From NCBI GenBank assembly GCA_947179485.1, contig OX359245.1:32227067-32291066 (forward strand): a stretch of 64,000 nt of DNA. The letters run 5' to 3'. The translations under genes and the position numbers were made by a program. The notes beneath the pieces were generated by a model. The model did not search any database and had not been told where the DNA came from. It saw nothing but the letters and a program-made list of their open reading frames with translations. Of the stretch, positions 13,948 through 26,335 are shown piece after piece. Within the stretch, counting starts at the first letter, position 1. The number at the start of each line of letters is the position of its first letter. The stretch is from Allacma fusca. Its lineage: Eukaryota > Arthropoda > Collembola > Symphypleona > Sminthuridae.

Positions 13948-14931
13948 TGTGGAATGAAGATTTCCTTGCTATAAAAGTCCGACGCTAAAATTAATCGTTT
14001 AATTGTACCAGGAGGAAATTCAAACGGATTTTTTTTAAATAATTTGGTACTATGTAGCAAGTTGGGACAAGAAGGGAAAGTCAATTACAATTAGTGAGCT
14101 TTAATCTAATACTCTTTGTCGCTTATCGTTCTATGCTTTCTTATATCGGAAATCAGGAAAGCTTTTACATTTGTAACGCTGATATGCTAATTATTATCTA
14201 TTTGTTGAGATATTGACGCTAAAAGTATTCCATTTTATTTGCTTTTACAACGGTGGAAACACAAGACACATCCCAAAATCAGCATATGTTTTTGTATGCT
14301 CTGCATGACGGTTTCTTATCACTGCTTGTCTGTGGAAAATTGATTTTTTAAGCAGACACTTATGCAAGGTGTCAAGTAAAGAATGTCCCCTCTAGCACAT
14401 TTAAGGGACAATAGTAAAAAATATTAAATTCCCCATGTTTTAGCAAATCTTTTTTCAGGTTCTTTAAAATTTGTCTCTTCCCGCCAGATCGTTTAAAATT
14501 CCTTATTCCTGGCTAAATTTTTCCCTACACATATTTTGACACTACAGTTGATGTGAAATCTTATGGACTTACTTTTGATCAATGCTATTACACATGTTAC
14601 CACGTTGAGAATTGGTGGTCGTAATAGCAGAGAACAAGGTTCGTGAAATTTATTTTCAGGAGCAAAAATGTGGAAAATGAGAGTTTTTGGCCCTGTTTTC
14701 ATTAACGCTCTATGGTTTACAAAAATATTTGAAAGCTGCGCATTTGTAGCAAATTTTATGGGCATTATTTGGATGCGAATATCCTCATTCTAAGTTATAA
14801 ATTGCAGTCTTTGAACATGAGGCAAGATAGAAACCAACAAAAATAGTACAACAATTTCCTTTTAGTGGTTTTTGTCTTTTTATTAAAGAAACTATTCAGC
14901 TTAATTTACATTAATAATTACAAGAGAGTTT
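13948..14931. other. Intergenic spacer between chemoreceptors 1 and 2
   Basis: AT-rich DNA of about 1 kb separating two head-to-tail minus-strand receptor genes. It must hold the 3' end of copy 2 and the promoter of copy 1. I see no coding frame or repeat that I can support. Confidence 0.6.
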
Positions 14932-16757
14932 TCAACGTGCTAGCTGAACGCTGGGGTTAAACTTCAATGGCGCAACGACAAAAGCGTAAGTTATTATAAG
15001 TCCCAAGATCTATAATGACATTCCAAAGGAGAAGATTACAAATAAAAATGATCTTGGACATATTTGAATTTGCTGTTTGTTCACTGCACGAAATTCTATG
15101 AAAGTATTTTTTTGAGATGTAGCACTTACCCCACCAATGGTACCATTAGTAAGTGTGAATAACTTCGCCCCCAGACCAAAATGATTGGCATTGATATTCT
15201 GCAAGGCAATGTTGCATCTGAAAAAATCAATCTGTCGGTCTTGCAGTACCTTACCTGCATCTTGGAACCAGCGTTGGATTATTGGTGGTATAGATTTTAT
15301 CTAAAGGACGATTAGTATTGATGCAATTATTGGCAAATAAAAATTTCAAGAGTAGCTTCTGTCTAAATACAATCATACCATTGAGTGCACATCTCCTGCA
15401 GGCATCACTGACAGAAATACACAACAAACGAATAGAGCCAGCTCTATGACATCAATAATATCCTCGCTGGCAATCGTTGGTAAATGCACAGCATACATTG
15501 GCACATAGAGCAAAGAGACTTCGCAAAAAATGAACCCCATAGATGCGGAGCAACTCTCGAAAATATCATGCAAGTCATCTATAATATCTAAAACCTGGAT
15601 TTAAGAACATATTCAAATAAAATTTTCTACTAAAAATTTTCCAAGTATTTCAAAGACAATGATCAGGTTTGTGGAAAATCCTCAGAGATTTACCATCGTA
15701 AGATTTTCAAGTCCGTAGCTGGTTTTTACGCTAGTCAAAAAATCCTTCACAATGAACCAACACACAAACGAAACTGACATGCACAATGCAAACCCAAGGT
15801 GCAGTATTACGGATGTTTCAAACAGTGCAATTTGGTACAAAAATCCGACTACGTAGTCCAGTCTCGTGAAATTACCTGAAAAATTTTAATCCATAGTTTT
15901 TTCAAACAACTTACACCCCAAAACGTTATAGTGAACACAAAGTAAAATAACAAAAACATGTTGTAGTTTTGGCAAGTAATTAAGTTCTGTGGTTCAAAAA
16001 TTATAACTGACCGGAAAATGCATATGTCCGATTTGCAGTTTGAAAAGAGTTGCGAAGATCCTGATAAAATATTTCCGCGCTGATTTCAAAAATGTTAGTT
16101 CTAAGGCCCGCATAAGACGCATAGACTCGTTTCGTCCTCAGAATGTCCACAAACGTCCAACCAAAAAGCATTAATGGTAATGCTATAGCAATGGTAAATG
16201 CCTACAGCAAAAAAATTTTTAAATAATTTCTGGAACTAAAAAGTCTTAAGGAAGGAAGAGCTTACGACAATTCTCCTTGGTGGATATCCTACAAGCGCCA
16301 CCTGGTTGCACACATTTTTCCCCAAATTTAAAAATTGTACCAGACGATGTTGTTTAAACCATAGCACGTAAATCACGGAAGTATTGAAAGCAAGCCAGGT
16401 AGCATATAACGCAATCAGAAGAAGCAAAACTATCCCCGTTTCCTTACGATTAAAGGCCGCAATTACCTTTAAACTCAATAGCGATATGCTAAGGATGTGG
16501 AGCACTGCCACTGACACCTACAAAAATTTTCTTGAATTGAACATAATTGATTTTAATATCTAAAATTTAATTATATTCAATAAATTTCTAAAACTCAGAA
16601 CCTTTTGAACCAAGCAGCTTATAACTTCATATTTTTCAATATTCCTGTCATGTCGGATGAAATATGGATTGCAAAGAAGACCATTCGATGAATTCAACAA
16701 GTACGGGATTATTTTTAAGGGATAAGCAAAATTTTGGGTATCTCTTAAATTGCACAT
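14932..16757 (-). CDS. Gustatory-receptor-like 7TM chemoreceptor (copy 2)
   Basis: A second tandem receptor of 414 residues if the start is at 16757; an in-frame ATG at 16874 would add 39 residues. The exons are 16757-16602, 16517-16266, 16201-16012, 15875-15694, 15594-15379, 15300-15130 and 15009-14932. Exon lengths 252, 182, 216, 171 and 78 are identical to those of copy 1, and phases match. Shared blocks include LPTIAS, VPMYAVHLP, NINANHFGL and the terminal ITYAFVVAPLKFNPS. Multiple hydrophobic segments predict a seven-pass membrane protein. The start at 16757 was preferred because it lines up with the start of copy 1. I infer a chemosensory channel; nothing shows its ligand. Confidence 0.8.
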
Positions 16758-17152
16758 TTTGTATTTTTTATGAAATTTAGGAGGAGTCGTTTTTCCAGTT
16801 TCTATCTTAATTTTGTATTTCGAGCCTAGTGGATATTTTTGCCTGATTTGCAAGCTCTGGTAATAATTTTGCACATGGGATAAACATTCGGAATAATGTA
16901 CAATTGCGTAGGGAATGGATAAATTTTGATATCAACATCTGGCTTTATTTTCGTAGGGGTTGTTGACATTGCCTTATCAGATGATTGTAGTGGCGGACAT
17001 TTTTTTGTAAAGGTTCAGACCGGAGATTATTATAAATTAAAATTGCTCTTTTGGGCACTACCCTCATAATCACTAAAATGTTTGCCCAATACTAATACGC
17101 GTATATACATGAAGTTATTGCGACATCAATAATTTATTCCAAGGATATATAC
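16758..17152. other. Upstream region of chemoreceptor 2
   Basis: A gene-free stretch holding the probable promoter region of copy 2 (or its N-terminal extension up to 16874) and ending at the 8-bp target duplication ATATATAC (17145-17152) of the MITE that follows. Confidence 0.6.
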
Positions 17153-17691
17153 TAGGGGTGAGTATCTCGTTGGTTTTAAAATTCTCGTTTGTCTCGTTCT
17201 CGTTTCTGAAAAAAATACGAGAACGAGATATTTTGGGAACGAGAGTAGCGAGAGTAAGCAAAGCACGAGACAAACGAGACAGGTCAAAAACATGGTTTTT
17301 GCGTTGGAATATATGCAATTTAATTGTAGCCTGCACAAATTCTGGTGAGAGAACATACAAATTTATTTGATTTCACAAATTGGAACAATTCCAATGTGCA
17401 AAATATTTATTTTTGAGTTTGGATCATAAAATGTGAAAACATGGAAGCCTTGAAAAGAATTAATGAAGACCTACCGCAATAAAAGCTAGCACCAAGAACT
17501 GCAAAATGTCTTAATTGACAAAATGGTATAACAAAACACCCCATTTTTCAGTTTGATATGGGCTTTAACAAGATTTAATTGCAAACGATATTCTCGTTAA
17601 ATAAAGCGAGATGTCTCGTACTGTCTCTTTGATGAATAAAGAGCGAGATAAACGAGATTCTCGTCTCGTTGTCTCGTTATACTCACCCCTA
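17153..17691. mobile_element. hAT-type MITE, 539 bp
   Basis: The element begins TAGGGGTGAGTAT and ends with the inverted copy ATACTCACCCCTA. It is flanked by perfect 8-bp direct repeats ATATATAC (17145-17152 and 17692-17699). TAGGGGTG-type ends and an 8-bp duplication are the hAT signature. The interior is full of CTCGTTT/AACGAGA motifs in both orientations, probably subterminal transposase-binding sites. It has no transposase frame, so it is non-autonomous. The intact duplication suggests a recent insertion. Confidence 0.9.
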
Positions 17692-17757
17692 ATATATACT
17701 CATTTGTCGTTCAGTATTTACAAAAAATAAACATTAAAATTACTACAGTGGCTTTCT

Positions 17758-19732
17758 TTAGGGTTTAAAGTTGAAAACCATAGCAGTCGTATTGCTGAGT
17801 ATAATTGCATATGTTAGGACCAACCCGCAAAACTGAAATTAAAAAAGGTTCAAAACAACAGGTAAGGATCAAATTTAAACATGCATTGTATTTACACTGC
17901 ACATGTATAATAATTTACGAATGTTTTCTTTTGAAAATGATTATTTTTTTGAACATTAAATTATGTCGTACGCTTCCCACGAAACTATACGATATGACAA
18001 AAGCTTTCCCGCTTAACCCCATTGTATTGGCATGGATATTTTGAACTATCAGGTTAGCTCTCATATTTAACCCTGTTCTCATCCAAGAAACATCCTCATC
18101 CTGGTAGCAGGATTGAATCAAAGGAACGAAAGATTTCATCTATGAAATAATCGAACAAATGCAGAGCACGAAATAATTAGAACATAAAAGGCTTGTAATT
18201 TGTACATTAATTCATGTGTATAGAAAACATTGTATCAACATAGTTCCTGTATTATTACCATTGAATGCACATGCGCGGCGGGGAACAGCACAATAATCAT
18301 AACAGTAACGGTAATTACCAGATCCATGATCCATAAAATATCACCACCATATAATAGAGACAATTTTACTGCGTAACACGGCATGAAGCCGAAAATCGCA
18401 AAAAAAACGAGAAGCCCAACTGCATCTGAGAACTTCTTAAATGCAATTTCATACTTCTCAACGGTTTCAACAATCTGTTACAAATTTGACCGGTTGAAAT
18501 TCGGCTAACATTTGGACGACAAAAATTAATAAAATCATGGAATACAAATTTATTACTTGTAGCAAATTTTTATTGCTTTCGTTGGAGTGAAAGTAATCCA
18601 AGGTTTCCTGGATGGAAATTATAAACGTAATTCCAAAACAGCTAACGAAGAGAAAGCCCCAGCGTGCTAGATTAGCAGCAGCTAAGTTCAAAATTACGTA
18701 ACTTATCCCCACCATCGAGTGCGTCACTTTGAAATAATCTAAAATAAAGGTTTTGTTATTTGACAATAAAGTGCTTCAAAATCTGTGTAACTTTATCATA
18801 AATTAAAATTTCATTTACCCTCATCGTTCAAGCTGATATTGTTAGAGTTGAAAGGTAAATATTGCTTGTATGCGCAGTTTATCATAGCCGTCCACACCCC
18901 AGAAAATGTGACGTCACTGGTTCGCACCATCATGGTCAAGTCCAGGAGAATCCAACCCAGTATGAAAATACAAAGAAACCAGGGAACCTTTGCCTGGTAT
19001 TATTATGAAATTGGAAGTTTATTTCACATGAGTTCGGAAATACACACATGCTAATAAATGTACTGTTACTAAATCAATGTTATCATGCATTTTACGGGTT
19101 TTTAAACAATTGAACAGCTAAATTACCCAAATTGAAGATCGTCCATGTATTTGCACAGTAGTGGCGGAAATGGAATTTAGCATATGCAATAAATCAACGA
19201 TAATTTCCAAACGAAAAAGCATAAAATGGAAAATTGCTATATTATAGAATATCCATAAAACAAACACAATGCAAATAAAATTCACTTGGTTTTCAATTAT
19301 AGATTTTTGAAATATGTTTTTCGTCCTCCAGCACATGAAAAGTAAAGATGTGGCATGAAGTACAATGAATCCAACCTGTGCAAAGTATAAAATTAACGAC
19401 GAAGGCTTAGTCGTAACTTAAACTCAGTAATTTAAATTTTTGAAATAATTTAAAATACTTTAAAAATCAGATTTAGCAATGCATACCTTCATGCACAAAT
19501 TTGAAGATATAATAATGTTTCCATTCTTATCACTTTTCATCCAATAAGGTGCTGCTACAACAAATGTTCCAAAATTGAAGATAGTTTTGATGAATTTAAC
19601 ACCTGAGCAAATTTCTGAATTATCAGGTATCTTTTGCATTGTGACGTTGGCGTAGACAAAAGTTAAATTCTTGTTCCTCTCGCAGTTGCACAATTCATTT
19701 ATTGGGGTTCGGAAGGCATTAAGCCCTTTCAT
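17758..19732 (-). CDS. Gustatory-receptor-like 7TM chemoreceptor (copy 3, diverged)
   Basis: A third member of the tandem set, 436 residues, with exons 19732-19487, 19375-19127, 18993-18819, 18738-18557, 18474-18259, 18139-17972 and 17832-17758. Phases are the same as in copies 1 and 2, and exons 4 and 5 have identical lengths (182 and 216). The protein is much more diverged. Shared anchors are VQNIHANTMGL, AAHVHSM at the end of exon 5, and the final LTYAIILSNTTAM, which resembles the gustatory receptor TM7 motif more closely than the other two copies do. Its N-terminal segment is longer and contains CNCERNKN. Hydrophobic segments support seven passes. I infer an older duplicate with a changed ligand range. 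Confidence 0.75.
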
Positions 19733-20706
19733 GATAGCTAGTTGTTTTCATACAGGTAAAATTGATTGGAACTCAAGAAACAATTTCCGAAAACATTTAA
19801 TGAAACGCAAACAGATGATATGCATCGACCATCGATATGGTTCCCGCTGGCTTGATATTTTTGTAATGTCTATGGTTTCTTGACTCCTCATAATAAGACT
19901 GTGCATTGTTTACACATGTAGAAACAGCAAGCTATTTTTGTTGTATCCGCCCGAATTACGACGGATGTTAGTATTGATATCCGAAGTCTATGTAAATAGT
20001 GTTGCAGGTCAACAAGTTGACAAGCAAACGCAACGTCATTGGACCAGAATCCTGGCATCCGAACATGCAGAGAAAGTGTGTATAAGGCTCTGCACGAAAA
20101 CCAATTCAATTAAGGATCTCAAATTTGTCAGGCTATTAGAAACTACAAATGTCTGCATAACATGAAGTACCTGGTTTATTATTTTTTCGGTGCTGTACAA
20201 ATATATGCAGGAATAGCTGTCTTTCTACATGCAGCTGAAGCTGTTTCTCTACTTTGCAGTTAAACTATGCGTCGTTCCACTACAAATCAATCAGCTACCT
20301 GACAGTAGCTGATGTAGATTATATGACTGAATGGAATAACTATTACAAGGAGATTTTATTTAAAAATTACAAGCTTAGTATTACGCAACGGCGTATTTTT
20401 GCATAGTCACAAGTAGTGGCTGTTCTATCCACAATACAGTGGCTATTAGTTTGAGTATACATTTTAATGTTTCCCCGCTGAAGTTGAAATTGCGAAAACA
20501 CTCACTCTTTCTCTGTTTTAGGTTTTCTTCAAAATTGTAAAATCTCTTATTCAACCTGAAAATGCCTCCCTTTGGTACACCATCATGGAACCAGTTGCTG
20601 ATGAGTCTTAAAAGGGTCAAGAAAATGTCCTTCGAAATCAAATATTTTAATAAAAAAGAAAATCCAGATTATTAAAATAATGCCCGGACTCTGATTTTCA
20701 AAACAC
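19733..20706. other. Intergenic region upstream of chemoreceptor 3
   Basis: About 1 kb with no supported gene. It holds the promoter region of the third receptor and the left flank of the next element. Short open frames on both strands show no domain or splice pattern. Confidence 0.55.
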
Positions 20707-22466
20707 CCCGCATGGAAATTGGCAGCACAATTGTGCTCAAACTACTTCCGAACGAAAAATGTGTGCACAATTATGCACAGACAAAATTTATAAATTTCCA
20801 TGTGCACAAATGTGAACAAATTCAAAAAACATAGTTGAACACATTCAAATGAGCACAACGCAATTGTGCAAAATTTTTAATACTTATTAAAGATAAGTAT
20901 TCACGCACTTCTGATTGAATCAAGATAGTTTGAAGCCGAACAAATTGTTTAAAATCTGAGCAAATGTCAAAACTTTCTGCCTTTGAGTGGATATATGTAA
21001 TAGTTATTTATAAAATTCATTATTCCAACATTTGTATAACGTTGCTTATTGCCCCACATACTTATAAATGAGTTTCTTATGGATACTAACATATTTTCAA
21101 ACGATTGGCGCAATTACTTACTTTATCCTTTTTGTTTTGCCTTATCCTGGGTATTTTCGGCCTTCCGACTCCCGAGGAAAAAATTGAATGTAAAACAAAC
21201 GCCAACAATTTGATTGTAAAAATGAAAACAACGTGACTAAAGTAAATAATAAAAGTTTTTAAACATGGGTGAAGAGACAATATGGTCAAGATGCCTATTC
21301 GATTAAAAACAACAGGCGGTATACATGGAGTTTCACTAAATACTAAAGTGTATGATCCCTTCAACTTCGTAAATGCAATTTTGTCTGCGGAGAGCACTTT
21401 GTTTTTTCTCGAAAACGCATCTAGACAACTTTACCTCTTCACCGACACCATGTGAGGTGCAAGCCACATATCTGCTTAATATGAGCGGCGGCGCACAATT
21501 ACCACCATATGCTACCAGTTGGCAGTGTAACAGCGGAGAGCTAAATCATGCGTTGTACAGCCACCAACTATAATTTTAGCGGGAGTAGAAGTTAGAAGGA
21601 AATAACGGACACGGGACTATGGGACGACCGTGTGGTTGTAGGACTGGGTAACTATATTGGTAAGTAAACACTTAATTATTATATTTCTTACGCTTGCTGT
21701 AACCTTAAGATTTTGTTAAATTAGAGTTGCACATGTATGTGCAGTGTGTAAGCACCACAATGAAAAGCGTTTAATTTATAATATATGTAAGTACTTAAAT
21801 TGTTTGTGCTGTGAAGTTTACACTGCCAGCTGTAAATATATCATTCAAATGTTGTTAATTAATTTTTTTTTGAATACTTTAAAACACTATAATAACGATC
21901 ATTTGAATGTTTGGTTTTGCAGTTGGCGTTTCCTGCAATTATAAAAGCATCACTAAAATACTTCTTTTGTTTTTTTGTTTTTTTCTTATATAGGGATCAT
22001 GGACCAAAGAAGGAATTGCGCCCAGGAGACAACTCTGTAGCTTTGAAAGCTAGCCAACCCTTTTGAAGAAATTCGTGGAGTGCGTTAAACAACTTTAAAA
22101 TAAATATTTAAATTATACTTTGGTTTTTTAGTCTTCCTAAGGGACAAATAATGTATCTAGAAGTTAAACCTAATAAAGAATATATTTTTTACAGAAATTA
22201 CAGTGTATAAGATTTTGTTAGAAATCATTTCATTTCATTCTTTTATTCAGCATGTGCATTTTTACTAGTTAAGGATGTCAGAAAATAAAATTGACGGTAA
22301 AGCTAATAATTGTGTGCATCTCGTTTTGTGAACCTTGGTTTGTGCTCAAACGTTGCGCACAAACTTCAGTGCACAATTAATTGTTCAGCATACTTTGTGC
22401 ACAAAAGTGGTCCTGTTTTGAACAGGGAATTTTGTGCACAATTGTGAACAGCGATTTCCATGCGGG
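20707..22466. mobile_element. Non-autonomous DNA element with CCCGCATGGAAAT ends
   Basis: The left end CCCGCATGGAAAT (20707) is repeated inverted at the right end as ATTTCCATGCGGG (to 22466). Both ends carry several subterminal copies of a GTGCACAATTGTG-like motif (about 20735-20880 and 22330-22455), as expected for transposase binding sites. No clear target duplication is visible, so the superfamily is uncertain. No recognisable transposase is present. The interior may include a decayed transposase or captured host DNA. Confidence 0.6.
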
Positions 22467-23094
22467 ACCAGAGCGTACGCGCTTTAATTCCGACTTTGGA
22501 AATAAGGTAGGAAATCTGGGATGCACAAAATAAGTTTAGGGTAGGGGGCGATGTATGGCTTGCCCAGTGACATCCACAAAAATGACCTATCAGAGTTGTT
22601 CAAAATGAAGATTTATTCAAAATGGTAGCAAACTTATCACTGGGACCTAAGGAGTACAGGTGATCTAAAAATTTAATAAATAAATATTAAATAATAGAGG
22701 GATGTGGAGGAAACCAGGAAGGTACATAATGCACGGGTCTTTTGTACCTTTCTTATTGTTTAGGATTTAGACTAAGGAAAGGGAAATAAAAAAGAATAAG
22801 GAAGTAAATGTAAGCAAACGATTGTTTACATTCGCCTATATTTTACAAACATATAACCATCTTACATACATACACTGCACTAGTTAACATTGCCTCCTAT
22901 TTTATTCTTGCTGAGACTTCATAATTAAATTACTTGTGAACCTGATTTAATATGTACTGGAATAGTCTTTTAAGAGTAGTATCAATACATTGTATATACA
23001 TAAGCGTTGTGTTATTCCCTCATTGCATTCATTAACAGATCACTTTCATCTCAGCAGCATCTACAATTTTCTTATTCAAGTCAAATGCACAAAA
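22467..23094. other. Spacer
   Basis: AT-rich DNA between the foldback-ended element and the next repeat copy. I see no gene, repeat structure or regulatory motif that I can support. Confidence 0.5.
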
Positions 23095-24510
23095 TCCAAA
23101 TTGAGATATATATGTACATTTTTGACATAACATATTACATACGTATTAAAATACAATCCTGTTCCGGGATGTATTATGCAGTGCAATTAAAATTTATTAC
23201 TCACTTATGTCCTCACATCTTTATTGCTGCTTCTGAATGTGATGTTCAACTTTCAACAGATCCACAAGAAAAGTGTAATACAATGGTGCATAATCCCCCC
23301 CCTTGTGTCATGCTATAAAATATTAAATAGGCAGTAATTCATGATGATCCAAAAGGTCGGAATGACACAAGTTCCTTTAGCTCCAGTTGTTCCATTCATT
23401 AAAAGACCAGTACGCAGCTTACAGTTTAGTCTGATGTTTAAAATAGGATGTGCGTTCATTTACATAAACACTATGAACTCAAGCATACATATTGTTAAGA
23501 CGGCTTCTGTGTGGATTAGAAACGGAAGTTTTAAAACATGCGATTTTTATAATAATGTAGGTACATATGCAAATTCTTTCTGCTTTATGAACTTGAATCT
23601 TAACTTATTATTTAAATTAGTCTTATATTAGGAGATCACATCATTACAATGTGTTAAAATGTCGGACAGCGCATTTGTTCCATACGCATAATTTATCAAT
23701 ACCTTTTGTAAAGGTTACACATTATTATGAGAATTTTTATTCAGGTAGATTTTTTGTCCTTGGCCCTCCTAACCTATTGTTGGAATTCCCATCTGAGTTA
23801 CTCATCAAGTATGGTCATTGGTAGACATTCAAACTGGTTTTCTGTCTTTGCAATCCTCCACATTCTTTGGGAAATATTTACCCCTTGCCCGTCCAGTTTG
23901 AACAAGATTCAAAATTTTTTGTACTTTAACTAAACAATGGAATATAAAATTGAGCTAAGCTTTTAAGCATACAACCAGCAGATTTCTAATTCGAAGCTTT
24001 TATAATAACGAGCTGATTTATTACAAAATGTGAATAGACAAAAGGGAAAATGTGTTTTGTTTTTATCTGCATGACAATTGCATAAGCCCATTTAAAATTT
24101 TCCTCTTGGACGCTGCAGATCTTTCGTAATCGAATAAATTCAAACTCACTGGGAAATAAAATGCTTTCCCCTTTGAAAATGAGACCGCACATATTTGACA
24201 CCGACTAAATTGCAAACGTAAGAGGTAATAAAACTATCAGTTTAGCTACTTGGATAGCATCATTAAAAAATCGCTTGACGTGTAAATGGGGAAAAATTAG
24301 CATTCTATCTGTAAGATGTTGCTAGTAAAAAATCATGCAAATATAATCTCCTTTCGTATTGTTTTGGCAGTGATAAGATAATGATAATATTTTGTTGGAA
24401 ATAGAATTCGAATGCATAATGACATTAAAAAAGTAAAAAAATAAATAAAAGTTACACAAAAAATAAGTGCTTTTTCATTCCCAGTAACACATATTCATTC
24501 AAAAGGTAAT
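23095..24510 (+). repeat. Dispersed repeat, copy 2
   Basis: This copy matches 26336-27445 over its length in the same orientation. Shared blocks include AATCCTGTTCCGGGAT versus CATCCTGTTCCGGGAT, CACATCTTTATTGCTG, AAAATAGGATGTGCGTTCAT, GAGACCGCACAT and CATTCCCAGTAACACATA. It contains about 250 extra bases near 24225-24470 that are missing from the other copy. No intact gene is visible; short frames are broken in both copies. The repeat class is unknown. Confidence 0.7.
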
Positions 24511-26335
24511 TATATACTTGGACGTGTGCAAATTTTTTAAAATATATCAGCACTAACGAACATATGTCCAGAGAGGTTTGGGTTAGATAAGACTCGTGGA
24601 TTTAAATCTTAATTTAAATCATTGTAAATTTTGTGGCATTTTGTTCATTTTCAGGACATTTGAGGCATGCTGACATTTTGATTATGTGAACACACAAGGA
24701 CACACAGGCAGCATGCAATAGAGTCAGACATGAATTTCAAATTATTTTACCTTTATATTTTAAATAAACTCACCCTTGCTTCAACACCCCTTCAGAAAAA
24801 GCCTTCATTTCGAAACTTCGTGCATTGCAAAATTTTAGAAATAATATCAAAACAGGAATTTTGAAAGCGACGTTGTTTTGATCAACCGCATCATAACATT
24901 TTAATATGACGAATGAAAAAATACAAAAATTTGATTACATTCCAACTTGTGCTTTGAATTTTATGCATAAGACACCTTCCGCGTGAAGAATTTAGTGCAT
25001 CCGAAGGAAAATGCTAAACCGTCCTTCATTCGCCAACTATTTTTGGTAGATTTTACGCAAATTTTGAATCTGTTAAAAATTTGTGAATCTTGAACTTTTA
25101 GTCTGAGTGGCTCATGAATTCAAAGTTTTAAGCAAAGGACGAGAAATCCTAACTAAGAATTTTCTCACGCTCCAGTTTAAGTTGAAATCAGTGTATGCAA
25201 ATTGCGTATAAAGTAATTCTTATATCATTTTAAAGAACGTTGCAGAAAGCTAGAAGTAATAATCTTAGAGTTCTAATTTTATTATTTTGGAACTCTCAGT
25301 CTTATTCTTTAAAATTACAATTATTTTTACTTGTTAATCTTTGATCAATTGTGTACCTTTAGGTATTAATCTCCAGACCAAACTTTCTGTTTCATTTTCC
25401 TAGACAAAATAATTTGCCTTCAGGTTATTATTCTAGTTCTCAGTTTTATTCAATCTTGATCGCATCATTAATAATTACAAGCACGATTATTCAGTTCATT
25501 CCAATTGTTTTGTTTATTTACAGTTTTCGTGCATATCAATAAGCTAAACTCTCAATATTATTGAGCTGTTGTAGGCACGTAATGTTGCATGACACCACGT
25601 TACTACTACCTTTTTAGTGCTTTGAAGTTCAGGATGATTCTCTATTTCAATGTCAGTACAAATAGGTTTTTTCTTATCCCTTTTATCCCTCTAGTGCACA
25701 TAAGAGAGTTACTCATTCCACCAGTTTGTAGCAAATTCTTTTCTAGATTTTATTAAATATGTTTCACTGACGACAGTCTAATTTTTTTAGGTCACAGGGG
25801 TCACTGAAACAGAATCGGAATTTGAGTTCAGCAGCTGTTTATGGTTCAGTGGCCCTTGTGACCTAACAATTGTGCGAGGTCAATGAAAAATATTTTATCT
25901 GGAAAATCAAAATCTGGAAAATAATTTTCTACAAATTAGGATGATCAAATTTTTTACGTAGAAAATTTCAGTTCAAAAAATTGTTAATCAATAGTCAAAT
26001 ATGCTAAAATTCCAAGTCACAAGCACATGATACACAAATAAATTTTTACAAGTTGAATAACTGAAATACAAAAATGTTTTTACACATTTGCAAATTTCTT
26101 TTATTAATTACAGATATACATTGAATTTCAATTCTACAGGAAGCAAAATTCTCGTTCATACAAGAAGTTTCATATTTTCGGAAGGTATGAATCGGAAAAT
26201 TTGTCTTGACAAATGAGCACTAATATTTCAAGTCTTTACCTGCAACTTTAAGTCATGGGCAAACTCATGTCATTTTAAAATGTTGACAGATGTTAAATCA
26301 TGTGTGGACTTAAATCGAATACACGAATACGAATT
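24511..26335. other. Spacer between repeat copies
   Basis: A gene-free AT-rich stretch separating the two large copies of the dispersed repeat. The only structure I see is a short inverted repeat near 25789-25863, listed separately. Confidence 0.5.
25789..25863. repeat. Short inverted repeat with AGGTCA half-sites
   Basis: AGGTCACAGGGGTCACTGAA on the left is mirrored by TTCAGTGGCCCTTGTGACCT on the right, with a central gap of about 34 bases. Each arm contains AGGTCA and a second GGTCA-like half-site, the core recognised by many nuclear receptors. It could be a binding site or just a small foldback insertion. Confidence 0.4.

Noticed and set aside
20381..20641. 86-codon minus-strand frame
   Set aside because: No domain and no splicing context; it lies between a receptor gene and an element without similarity to either.
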